Below, in pieces: positions 1-5,862 of a stretch of DNA of 7,738 nucleotides. This DNA comes from an uncultured Candidatus Melainabacteria bacterium (GTDB lineage: Bacteria; Cyanobacteriota; Vampirovibrionia; LMEP-6097), in assembly GCA_937927525.1 (NCBI GenBank), contig CALBDR010000092.1, positions 1 through 7,738 on the forward strand. The letters run 5' to 3'. Numbering within the stretch: position 1 is the first letter of the stretch; each line of letters begins with the position of its first letter. Below the pieces are notes generated by a model. That model made no database searches, was not told the DNA's origin, and saw only the letters and a program-made list of their open reading frames with translations. A program made the position numbers and the translations under genes.

Positions 1-82
1 ACTGATTTGACAGAGGAGCCGGAGGCGACTGTTACTGAGGAAATTTCGGAAACCGTAGAAACTGATTTAACAGAGGAGCCGG
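1..82 (+). repeat. Edge of a 60-bp in-frame tandem repeat
   Basis: Bases 1-22 and 61-82 match at 21 of 22 positions, the only difference being G/A at 9/69. The period is exactly 60 bp, so the reading frame is kept and the peptide TDLTEEP is repeated every 20 residues. The second copy diverges after base 82. The first copy starts at the window edge, so more units may lie upstream. Repeat codons such as GAG, CCG and GCG are richer in GC than the Glu codons further downstream. Confidence 0.7.
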
Positions 83-1044
83 GATTTGATGAAGAAACTG
101 TTAGATTAATGAATGAGCTTGATGATGACTTTAATATTGATACTAGTACAAAAAATGAAACGATCGAAACAGATATTGATTTAAGTGAGATTGATTCAGA
201 GTTAGAAGAAATTCTTAGCGAAGTTATAGAGGAAAAACCTGAAACAGAAGAAACAGAAAGCTTCGGTGAAGAAATCAAAAATGAAACCACAGAATCAGAA
301 ATTTCAGAAGAAGAGATAAAAAACATAACTGAAGAAATTGAAGCAAAGCAAGAAGAAAAATCAACCAAAGATGAGGAAATAAAAGAACATATCGAAGAAA
401 TGACTCTCTCTGACCTAGAAGCATTATTCGACAATGGGGATAAGGAAGAGGAAACAATAGACTCTGATTTAGATTTTATTTTAGATCAATTAAATATTAA
501 TAACGAAAATACTCCAAATGACCTAGTCGAACTTGGGTCTAAATATAGTAATAATGATATTGAGGCTGAGTCAATGGACCCATTAAAAAATGAACTAGAT
601 TTAAACCTTGAAATGGATACTCCAAGTGAGGAAGATCTATTAAATATTGAAAACAATATGGATGATCTAATTACAGAGATTGAAAATGAAGATATTGATG
701 AAATAGAAGCCATAATGAACTCTGAGCAAAGTAACATCAATATTAACCTTAGCAAAGAGGATAGCGAGGAAGAAAAAGCTGAAAGTGAAGCAGAAATTAT
801 TCTTGAAATCTCAGAAGATGAAATTCTGGGTAACTTTGATGAAGAAAGTTTTGATAAAGAGGATTTGGAAGAAGATGATAATGTCACAAACACTGAAGAA
901 AATAATAACTCTCCTTCTTACTCAAGTAATTCCAATAATTCTGACCCGGATGAACCAGAATTCGAAAGCTTTTACGAAAGCACAGAAGATGATGATTATG
1001 ATGGTTATAGCGATGGGTATGATCCTCGTTTTCCTGAATATTAA
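1..1044 (+). CDS. Highly acidic, probably disordered protein, 5'-truncated
   Basis: The frame is open from base 1 to TAA at 1042-1044 (347 residues visible). The true start lies upstream of the window; the TTG at 7 is only an internal codon inside a repeat. The visible part is dominated by Glu, Asp, Asn, Ser, Thr and Ile. It has no Cys or Trp and only two Arg, and shows no signal peptide, membrane segment or enzyme motif. Short hydrophobic islands punctuate the acid-rich sequence, for example LSDLEALFD near residue 136 and DLDFILDQLN near 156. The last 45 residues change character, becoming Ser/Asn-rich and then acidic-aromatic with repeated DGY. The family is not recognised. It could be a disordered scaffold or linker, or the tail of a larger multidomain protein. 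It may be transcribed separately from nfu, which has its own candidate promoter 65 bp downstream. That the frame is coding is near certain; the function is unknown. Confidence 0.85.
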   Translation, partial: TDLTEEPEATVTEEISETVETDLTEEPGFDEETVRLMNELDDDFNIDTSTKNETIETDIDLSEIDSELEEILSEVIEEKPETEETESFGEEIKNETTESEISEEEIKNITEEIEAKQEEKSTKDEEIKEHIEEMTLSDLEALFDNGDKEEETIDSDLDFILDQLNINNENTPNDLVELGSKYSNNDIEAESMDPLKNELDLNLEMDTPSEEDLLNIENNMDDLITEIENEDIDEIEAIMNSEQSNININLSKEDSEEEKAESEAEIILEISEDEILGNFDEESFDKEDLEEDDNVTNTEENNNSPSYSSNSNNSDPDEPEFESFYESTEDDDYDGYSDGYDPRFPEY

Positions 1045-1109
1045 ACCTAAACAATCAGAATAGTTCTCTTGACCTAGATGTGCTTTGAGCAAATCTTTAC
1101 AAAAAACTA

Positions 1110-1115
1110 TATAAT
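1110..1115 (+). promoter_or_regulatory. Candidate -10 element of nfu (leaderless spacing)
   Basis: There is a perfect TATAAT with six bases between it and the ATG at 1122, so initiation seven bases after the hexamer would put the ATG at the very 5' end of the mRNA. No Shine-Dalgarno sequence precedes the ATG. A weak -35 candidate, TTGAGC at 1085-1090, lies 19 bp upstream, slightly longer than the optimum. Confidence 0.55.
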
Positions 1116-1121
1116 AAAAGT

Positions 1122-1697
1122 ATGTCTACATTAAACGTAACAGTAAGAGCAGAATATACCCCTAATCCGAATAGTTTAAAATTCATTTGTAGTGAAACGC
1201 TTTACCCATACGCAAAATCACTAACATATGAAACTTTAGAGGAAGCTAAAGAAGCTGAAAATCCGATTGCACTTAGACTTTTTACGATTAGTGGTTTAAC
1301 TAGAATTTTTGTTATGTCAAACTTTGTGACTATCGATAAAGATGAACAGATTAACTGGAAAGATATTCACTTAGAAGTAAAAGAGATCATCAAAGAAGAA
1401 TTAGAAACTATGAAAAAGTGGGCTGAAAAGAATGCTCCACCTGTAGTGGAGTCAAGTGGTGAAAATGGTGACCTGAGAGTAGAAGTAGAAAGAGTTTTAG
1501 ATAAAATTAGACCGTCTTTAATGGCTGATGGTGGAAATATTGAACTCGTAGACATAGTGGGTTCAGATGCTCGATTAAGAATGGTAGGAGCTTGTGGAAC
1601 TTGTCCAAGTTCACTGATGACCATGAAAATGGGTGTTGAAAGAGCTTTGCTTTCTGAATTACCTGGGAAAATTGAGTCTGTAACTCAGGTTTTTTAA
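1122..1697 (+). CDS. nfu: Nfu-type iron-sulfur cluster scaffold/carrier protein
   Basis: A 191-residue protein with the two-domain Nfu layout. Residues ~6-95 match the Nfu N-terminal domain (TPNPNSLKF at 13-21, then the ISGLTRIFV segment). After a charged helix and a short linker at ~96-115, the NifU-like C-terminal domain spans ~117-191. It has the family motif DKIRPSLMADGGNIELVD and the cluster-binding pair C158/C161 in ACGTCPSS. In this family two CxxC-bearing subunits bind a [4Fe-4S] cluster between them and pass it to apo-enzymes in the cytoplasm. Length and domain order are typical of two-domain Nfu proteins of mitochondria and many bacteria, and differ from the short Nfu of most cyanobacteria. 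The ATG start fits the N-terminal domain and has a TATAAT six bases upstream. The gene stands alone, with no suf or isc genes beside it. Its stop codon overlaps that of convergent uppP. Confidence 0.93.
   Translation: MSTLNVTVRAEYTPNPNSLKFICSETLYPYAKSLTYETLEEAKEAENPIALRLFTISGLTRIFVMSNFVTIDKDEQINWKDIHLEVKEIIKEELETMKKWAEKNAPPVVESSGENGDLRVEVERVLDKIRPSLMADGGNIELVDIVGSDARLRMVGACGTCPSSLMTMKMGVERALLSELPGKIESVTQVF
1672..1695. terminator. Candidate bidirectional terminator between nfu and uppP
   Basis: The arms TGAGT (1673-1677) and ACTCA (1683-1687) enclose a 5-base loop. A T-G wobble (1672/1688) can extend the stem. On the + strand the hairpin is followed by GG and six Ts (1690-1695). On the - strand it is followed by A and four Ts, so each convergent transcript meets a stem and a T-run. 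An alternative longer stem can form between ACCTG (1661-1665) and CAGGT (1686-1690). The hairpin lies inside the last codons of nfu, and the T-run encodes its last residues and the start of its stop codon. The stem is short, so strength is uncertain. Confidence 0.45.
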
Positions 1698-2506
1698 ACA
1701 AAATAAACCACAGTCCCCAAAAAAATTCGATAAGTCACAAAAATAGTAAAATTATTCTTATTCAAAAACTTTATTAGAAAATCTATTGCAAACCAACCTG
1801 AAATGAAGCTAGTAAGAAAACCGACAGCTAGAGCAGGTAAGTCATGATTAAAATCATAAAGATCTGGTAATTTAATATAGTTTTCTAACATATCTTTAGT
1901 AGCGAGTAAACCAGCTCCAGCTACGGCTGGGCTACCTAAAAGAAAAGCGAAGCGAATAGCCGCTTCGCGGCTCATGCCTTGGGCTATACCTGCAATGGCA
2001 CAGATCCCAGAACGTGAAACACCTGGCAGCAAAGCGAAACACTGTGCAAGTCCTATTTTTATAACACGAAACATTCCTATAAACTCTAAATCTTCAGACA
2101 TTCTCTCTTTTTTCAGGTTTCTTTCAAGCCTCCAGTCAAAGAACCACATTAATAAAGCAACAAATATCAAATTAAAACTAATAAATTTACTGGAGCGGAG
2201 CAATTCAGAGCTCTCTATAAAGGGCTTTGCAGAAAAACCAATGAAGACAACAGGAAGAGTCGCGAGAAAAATGTAAAGAATTAGCTTTCTTCTCTCTCTT
2301 TTAAAAACCAAGCTTAATAAATCTTCTCTAAAGTAAATTAAAATCGCAAGTAAAGTCCCTAGATGCAAGAATGCATCAACGTTAAGACCAGGATCTTCCC
2401 AGTGAAGAAACTTCGGGAAAAGAATAAGATGCCCAGAACTACTAATCGGTAGCATCTCCGTTAAACCTTGCACAATACCCAGAATGAAAATATGAAATAA
2501 ATCCAC
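1694..2506 (-). CDS. uppP: Undecaprenyl-diphosphatase (UppP/BacA family)
   Basis: A 270-residue, very hydrophobic protein, the usual size for UppP. This inner-membrane enzyme removes a phosphate from undecaprenyl diphosphate to regenerate the lipid carrier used for peptidoglycan and other surface polymers; overexpression is known to give bacitracin resistance. Both family signatures are visible. The N-terminal one has the (E/Q)xxxE motif as Q13-GLT-E17 followed by LPISSSGHLIL with H26. The second is PGVSRSG at 161-167, including R165, followed by the AGIAQGMSREAA segment. Several membrane helices follow, and the C-terminus (VTYRIFLG) is typical. The start is GTG (2504-2506), chosen because the conserved N-terminal motif begins about ten residues later. 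The gene is 27 bp downstream of trmD and probably co-transcribed, although a weak -10-like TAAGAT also lies just before the GTG. Its stop overlaps the stop of convergent nfu. Confidence 0.94.
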   Translation of the reverse strand: MDLFHIFILGIVQGLTEMLPISSSGHLILFPKFLHWEDPGLNVDAFLHLGTLLAILIYFREDLLSLVFKRERRKLILYIFLATLPVVFIGFSAKPFIESSELLRSSKFISFNLIFVALLMWFFDWRLERNLKKERMSEDLEFIGMFRVIKIGLAQCFALLPGVSRSGICAIAGIAQGMSREAAIRFAFLLGSPAVAGAGLLATKDMLENYIKLPDLYDFNHDLPALAVGFLTSFISGWFAIDFLIKFLNKNNFTIFVTYRIFLGTVVYFV

Positions 2507-2514
2507 TATATAGA

Positions 2515-2520
2515 ATCTTA
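2515..2520 (-). promoter_or_regulatory. Weak candidate -10 element of uppP
   Basis: On the - strand TAAGAT (four of six matches to TATAAT, including both ends) is followed by eight bases and then the uppP GTG. TG lies directly upstream of the hexamer, without the spacer base of a true extended -10. No Shine-Dalgarno sequence is seen in the 27-bp gap after trmD. This could be an internal promoter within a trmD-uppP transcript, or chance in AT-rich DNA. Confidence 0.25.
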
Positions 2521-2533
2521 CATTAAATTAACT

Positions 2534-3391
2534 TTAGCGCGAGCAAATCTTATAAGTAATTCTAAAAGCTTCAATTAAGCGCCAAAGAGCTATTTTCTTA
2601 TGATCACCAGAGCATAAAATTTCAGGAACTTTATATGTTCTATAGTCAGCAGGTCTCGTATAATGTGGGTACTCTATAAGTTGAATAGAACTAAGTTCAC
2701 TTAAATCATTCACTCCAAAAACCTGAAGGGCGTTTAAAAGATTTTTCTTTTCAGCCTTAGTAAACTCATCTAGGCTAATTTCTAAAATATCTAGAGCTGA
2801 ATTAAAACTTTCAGCGATAACACTATGCTTATCACCAAGGACATCTGGAAGAATTCTAGTTACAGCATCAATCACGGTAAGTGCTGGTAATTCACCACCA
2901 GTTAAAACGAAATCACCTAAAGAAATTTCTTTAGTAACAATATTCCGGAGCCTTTCATCAAAGCCTTCATAGCGCCCACAAAGCATAATTAATTGTTCTT
3001 TTGAAGCAAAGTCGTGAGCCAAATTTTGATTAAAGCGTTCACCACGAGGAGAAAACATTATCACTTCATAATCACGCTGAACCGAATGTGGCGAAACAAA
3101 GTTACCTACACTCTCAGGGTAATAATCCTCAAGCTTCAAATTAGCTAAACTCGTTTCAGATTGTCTCGAAACATCCAAAAAACAATCTAAGAAAGGTTGA
3201 ATCTGCAAAAGCATCCCAGCTCCTCCCCCATAAGGAGTATCATCCACTTTTTTATGTTTATCTAAGCTATAATCACGAGGATTATGACTATGAATTTCAA
3301 TCAAAGCCTCATTTAGGGCATTACCAATAATACTTTCCTTTGAGTAGGACTTAATAATTTCAGGGAATAACGTTAAGACATCAAAACGCAT
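2534..3391 (-). CDS. trmD: tRNA (guanine37-N1)-methyltransferase TrmD, divergent form
   Basis: TrmD transfers a methyl group from S-adenosylmethionine to N1 of G37 in tRNAs, preventing +1 frameshifting. Numbered from the ATG at 3391 (285 residues), the signatures run in order: MRFDVLTLFPE at 1-11, VDDTPYGGGAGML at ~49-61, VIMFSPRGERFNQ at ~110-122, LIMLCGRYEGFDERL at ~134-148, GDFVLTGGELPALTVIDAVTR at ~159-179 and PHYTRP at 242-247. The last five residues of the GDF...VTR signature hold the family's catalytic Arg. In-frame ATGs at 3403 and 3397 exist, but family N-termini start at the third ATG, and the first two overlap a -10-like TATGAT. Compared with the E. coli protein as I recall it, there are about 26 extra residues before VIMFSP and about 38 extra before PHYTRP, while the C-terminal ~33 residues are missing. 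The catalytic Asp of the conserved DSF appears as Glu (E194, codon 2810-2812). Downstream uppP is probably co-transcribed; the symporter gene diverges. Confidence 0.93.
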   Translation of the reverse strand: MRFDVLTLFPEIIKSYSKESIIGNALNEALIEIHSHNPRDYSLDKHKKVDDTPYGGGAGMLLQIQPFLDCFLDVSRQSETSLANLKLEDYYPESVGNFVSPHSVQRDYEVIMFSPRGERFNQNLAHDFASKEQLIMLCGRYEGFDERLRNIVTKEISLGDFVLTGGELPALTVIDAVTRILPDVLGDKHSVIAESFNSALDILEISLDEFTKAEKKNLLNALQVFGVNDLSELSSIQLIEYPHYTRPADYRTYKVPEILCSGDHKKIALWRLIEAFRITYKICSR

Positions 3392-3394
3392 AGC

Positions 3395-3400
3395 CATAAT
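3395..3400 (+). promoter_or_regulatory. Candidate -10 element of the anion symporter gene
   Basis: CATAAT matches TATAAT at five of six positions and is separated by six bases from the TTG at 3407. This is the same spacing seen for nfu and pfkA. A possible -35, TTAAGA (3373-3378), lies 16 bp upstream, inside the start of trmD. The hexamer overlaps the opposing trmD -10 by two bases. Confidence 0.35.
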
Positions 3401-3404
3401 CATA
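3399..3404 (-). promoter_or_regulatory. Candidate -10 element of trmD
   Basis: On the - strand TATGAT (five of six matches) is followed by seven bases and then the ATG at 3391, so the mRNA could be leaderless. CTGATA (3423-3428), 18 bp upstream, is a partial -35. The hexamer contains the first in-frame ATG (3403), which argues that translation starts at 3391. Confidence 0.45.
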
Positions 3405-3406
3405 GC

Positions 3407-4798
3407 TTGACGATAAAATATTTATCAGAAAAAGCTGGTTTAAAGTTCATGACAAATATTCAAAAAATTCTTGCAAATAAAAATTTACATATACTCTTTT
3501 GTTTTTTTGCAGCGTTTTTAGCTTTCTTACTCCCAGACTCTTGCCCACTAATGGGGAAAAAAGCATTAGCAGTAACTATTTTTTCAGCTTCATTATGGGC
3601 ATTTGAATTACTACCTCTACACGTAACTTCACTAATAGTCATCATTTTAAACATTTTATTTTTAAGCAACTCTGAAACAGGTTTGTTTGGTAACTACAAT
3701 GTTTTCCTAGTCCCCTTTGCAAGTCCAGTCATAATACTATTCTTAGGTGGCTTTGTGCTTGCTGCAGTATTTGAAAAATATAAGATTGATAAAGAGATTG
3801 CTTCTAAATTAATAAATATCTTTGGGAAAAAACCTTATCCGATCTTACTCGGCTTCCTTTTGGTTACAGCGATACTTTCTATGTGGCTATCTAATACAGC
3901 AACAGCAGCCCTGATGCTATCAATCATTACCCCTTTCATAAGATCCTTGAAAAAAGATGATCCCTTTAAAACAGCTTTAATACTGGCTGTAACCTTTGGT
4001 GCAAATATTGGTGGCATTGCCACTCCCATAGGGACACCTCCGAATGCAATAGCTCTTGGTCTTCTAGGAGCTGAAGGTATTAAAGTCTCTTTCTCACTCT
4101 GGGTTTTAAAACTATTTCCATTAATGCTTTTAAGTTTATTTATTGCAAGCATTGTTCTTTACAGAATGTTCAAGACTGAAACACTTGAAATCAATGTCGA
4201 ACTTAAAGGAGAAAGACTTCCAAATGAAGCTTTTGGGGTAGTCACTATATCCTTATTAACTATTTTCCTCTGGTTAAGTTCAGGAGTTCATGGAATCCCA
4301 GAAGCTGCAGTTGCATTGATGGCTGTGACAGCCTTTAGTTCCCTGGGTTACCTTACTAGCCAAGACTTAAAATTACTAAGTTGGGATATTTTGATTCTGA
4401 TTTGGGGGGGACTTGCTTTAGGTAAAGGCTTACAAATAACTGGTTTTGCCGACTGGTTACTAGCTCAAAGTATCTTTGACCATGAAGGTATAGTTCTAAT
4501 CATAATCTTCTCTTTAATAGCAATCATACTTTCAAGCATAATCAGTAACACTGTTACGGCAAATTTAATTATGCCAATAGCATTAAAAACATCTGGTGCA
4601 GACCATCTTACACTAGCAATGTCTATAGCTATCGCCTGCTCTTTTGCAATGGTACTTCCCATCTCAACACCACCAAATGCAATCGCATTTTCAAGCGGAC
4701 AGATCCGTTCACAAGATATGCTCAAAGCAGGTTTGGTAATTTCAATTATTTCTCTAGTTCTTGCAATCTCATATCAAGAACTTCTCAAACTAATTTAA
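3407..4798 (+). CDS. DASS/SLC13-family sodium:anion (dicarboxylate/sulfate type) symporter
   Basis: A 463-residue polytopic inner-membrane protein with about eleven hydrophobic helices. It shows both inverted-repeat signatures of the divalent anion:Na+ symporter family. The first SNT is at 162-164 with TPIGTPPNA at 206-214; the second SNT is at 380-382 with PISTPPNA at 418-425. In structurally studied members such as VcINDY these loops form the Na+ and carboxylate sites, so Na+-coupled uptake of an anion is likely. Whether the substrate is a C4-dicarboxylate, citrate, sulfate or phosphate cannot be read from the sequence. The start is uncertain: TTG at 3407 has a -10-like CATAAT at the spacing used by its neighbours, while ATG at 3449 would remove 14 residues and give a more usual N-terminus. 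Neither has a Shine-Dalgarno sequence. A run of seven Gs lies at 4404-4410. The gene diverges from trmD, and pfkA follows after 25 bp. Confidence 0.9.
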   Translation: MTIKYLSEKAGLKFMTNIQKILANKNLHILFCFFAAFLAFLLPDSCPLMGKKALAVTIFSASLWAFELLPLHVTSLIVIILNILFLSNSETGLFGNYNVFLVPFASPVIILFLGGFVLAAVFEKYKIDKEIASKLINIFGKKPYPILLGFLLVTAILSMWLSNTATAALMLSIITPFIRSLKKDDPFKTALILAVTFGANIGGIATPIGTPPNAIALGLLGAEGIKVSFSLWVLKLFPLMLLSLFIASIVLYRMFKTETLEINVELKGERLPNEAFGVVTISLLTIFLWLSSGVHGIPEAAVALMAVTAFSSLGYLTSQDLKLLSWDILILIWGGLALGKGLQITGFADWLLAQSIFDHEGIVLIIIFSLIAIILSSIISNTVTANLIMPIALKTSGADHLTLAMSIAIACSFAMVLPISTPPNAIAFSSGQIRSQDMLKAGLVISIISLVLAISYQELLKLI

Positions 4799-4808
4799 GG
4801 GAAAACAT

Positions 4809-4817
4809 TGCTAAAAT
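4809..4817 (+). promoter_or_regulatory. Candidate extended -10 promoter of pfkA
   Basis: TGCTAAAAT is a full TGn extension followed by a -10 hexamer matching at five of six positions. Six bases separate it from the ATG at 4824, so transcription would begin at or next to the start codon. It falls in the 25-bp gap after the symporter gene, so pfkA could be expressed independently of it. No clear -35 is present, as is common for extended -10 promoters. Confidence 0.5.
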
Positions 4818-4823
4818 AACACT

Positions 4824-5789
4824 ATGCAACAAATTAAAAAAATTGCAGTAATGACTAGTGGCGGTGATGCGCCTGGGATGAATGCCTTTATTAGGGCAGT
4901 TGTAAGATACAGTATCGAGAAGGGTCTAGAAGTATATGGAATTCAAGAAGGTTATAAAGGACTAATAAAGAACCAGTTCAAATACATGGACTTTGACTCT
5001 GTCTGTAACATCATCCAACAAGGTGGAACAATACTAGGAACAGCTCGCTCAAAAGAATTCATGACTCATGAAGGTAGAGTAAAAGCAGCTCAGAACCTAA
5101 GAGATATGGGAATTGAAGCTTTGATTTGCTGTGGCGGGAATGGTAGTTATGCTGGTCTGTATGAATTTGCAAATAAAGAAACAGGAGTTTGGGATGGTCT
5201 TGTAATAGGTGCACCTGGAACTATCGACAATGATGTCATCGGCACTGACTTTACAATAGGCTTTGATACTGCAGTAAATACAGCTGTCGAAGCTATAGAT
5301 AAATTAAGAGATACGGGTGACTCTCACTCTAGACACTTTATAGTAGAAGTTATGGGCAGACACTGTGGTGATATTGCCCTAGCTGTAGGAGTAGCTTCTG
5401 GAGCTAGATACATCGCAATTCCTGAAACGAAAACAGATATTGATGCAATAGTTGAGACGATAGGCAGACATGGACACGATATTATTATTATCGCAGAAGG
5501 TGATGAAGTTGGTGGCGCAGATAAATTAGCGAAAATACTTCAACCTCACCTCGATGCTGCTGAGAATGGTGACAAAGAAGCTGAGTTTAGAGTTTGTATT
5601 TTAGGTCACGTGCAACGTGGTGGTAGTCCTACTGCTAGAGATAGAATCCTTGCACACGATATGGGATTAGCATCCGTAGATGCAGTGCTTGCAGGTGAAA
5701 CACTTAAAGCAGTTTCTAGTAGATGTGGAGAATTACTCTTAACAGCGACTTTGGTTGAAAAGCAAGCTGAGACTGTCGTATGTGGCTAA
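4824..5789 (+). CDS. pfkA: ATP-dependent 6-phosphofructokinase (group I)
   Basis: This cytoplasmic enzyme phosphorylates fructose 6-phosphate to fructose 1,6-bisphosphate, the committing step of glycolysis. The 321-residue protein shows the bacterial PfkA motifs in order: TSGGDAPGMN at 11-20 (nucleotide site), GGTILGTARSKEF at 67-79, GGNGS at 104-108, PGTIDND at 131-137 with the catalytic Asp at 135, VEVMGRHCGD at 174-183 and GHVQRGGSP at 261-269. Gly at 107, where PPi-dependent enzymes have Asp, points to ATP as donor. Oddities: the usual metal-binding Asp of GGDGS is Asn106; the position equivalent to the E. coli effector-site Glu187 appears to be Arg195; and the C-terminus is about 17 residues shorter than that of the E. 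coli enzyme. Length is kept by short insertions, including one after GGNGSYAG. The ATG has an extended -10 just upstream, and the gene converges with the DUF3326 gene. Confidence 0.93.
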   Translation: MQQIKKIAVMTSGGDAPGMNAFIRAVVRYSIEKGLEVYGIQEGYKGLIKNQFKYMDFDSVCNIIQQGGTILGTARSKEFMTHEGRVKAAQNLRDMGIEALICCGGNGSYAGLYEFANKETGVWDGLVIGAPGTIDNDVIGTDFTIGFDTAVNTAVEAIDKLRDTGDSHSRHFIVEVMGRHCGDIALAVGVASGARYIAIPETKTDIDAIVETIGRHGHDIIIIAEGDEVGGADKLAKILQPHLDAAENGDKEAEFRVCILGHVQRGGSPTARDRILAHDMGLASVDAVLAGETLKAVSSRCGELLLTATLVEKQAETVVCG

Positions 5790-5795
5790 ACTGCA

Positions 5796-5813
5796 ATTGA
5801 CATTTAGGTCAAT
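5796..5813. repeat. Inverted repeat after pfkA
   Basis: A perfect 6-bp inverted repeat, ATTGAC / GTCAAT, with a 6-base loop, starts seven bases after the pfkA stop. It could help end the pfkA transcript, but no real T-run follows on either strand, so an intrinsic terminator is not well supported. Confidence 0.3.
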
Positions 5814-5833
5814 GAAGATTTATGTGCGAGGAC

Positions 5834-5862
5834 ACCCTAATTTTCGTAGAAGAGATTAGGGT
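5834..5862. terminator. Possible terminator hairpin between pfkA and the DUF3326 gene
   Basis: The arms ACCCTAAT (5834-5841) and ATTAGGGT (5855-5862) form a perfect 8-bp stem. An inner TTC/GAA pairing can add to it within the 13-base loop. On the + strand it is followed only by TTATGT, a weak T-rich tail; on the - strand no T-run follows. The hairpin covers the last codons and TAG stop of the DUF3326 gene. Its position between convergent genes suggests termination or 3'-end protection. Confidence 0.35.

Noticed and set aside
275..893. Open frames on the - strand opposite the acidic gene (275-457 and 486-893)
   Set aside because: They are Ser/Leu/Phe-rich because they are the reverse of Glu, Asp and Lys codons. 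They have no motifs and no plausible starts, and lie within a clearly coding frame.
785..1063. A + strand open frame in another phase at the end of the acidic gene
   Set aside because: Its Met/Ile/Lys-rich translation follows from frame-shifted GAA/GAT codons, and it lies almost entirely inside the acidic gene.
1045..1109. Terminator after the acidic gene
   Set aside because: Only a 4-bp AGAA/TTCT stem was found and no T-run follows it, so it is not supportable.
1974..2276. A + strand open frame opposite uppP
   Set aside because: It covers conserved uppP codons in antisense, and its translation shows no recognisable family.
5797..5826. TTGACA (5797-5802) as a -35 of a rightward promoter after pfkA
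   Set aside because: The only hexamers at the right distance are weak (such as TATGTG at 5821-5826), and no rightward gene follows; TTGACA is better explained as part of the inverted repeat.
5760..5836. Frameshift shortening the pfkA C-terminus
   Set aside because: I read no continuation resembling the PfkA C-terminal helix in the other two frames after 5770, so a naturally short end is the simpler reading.
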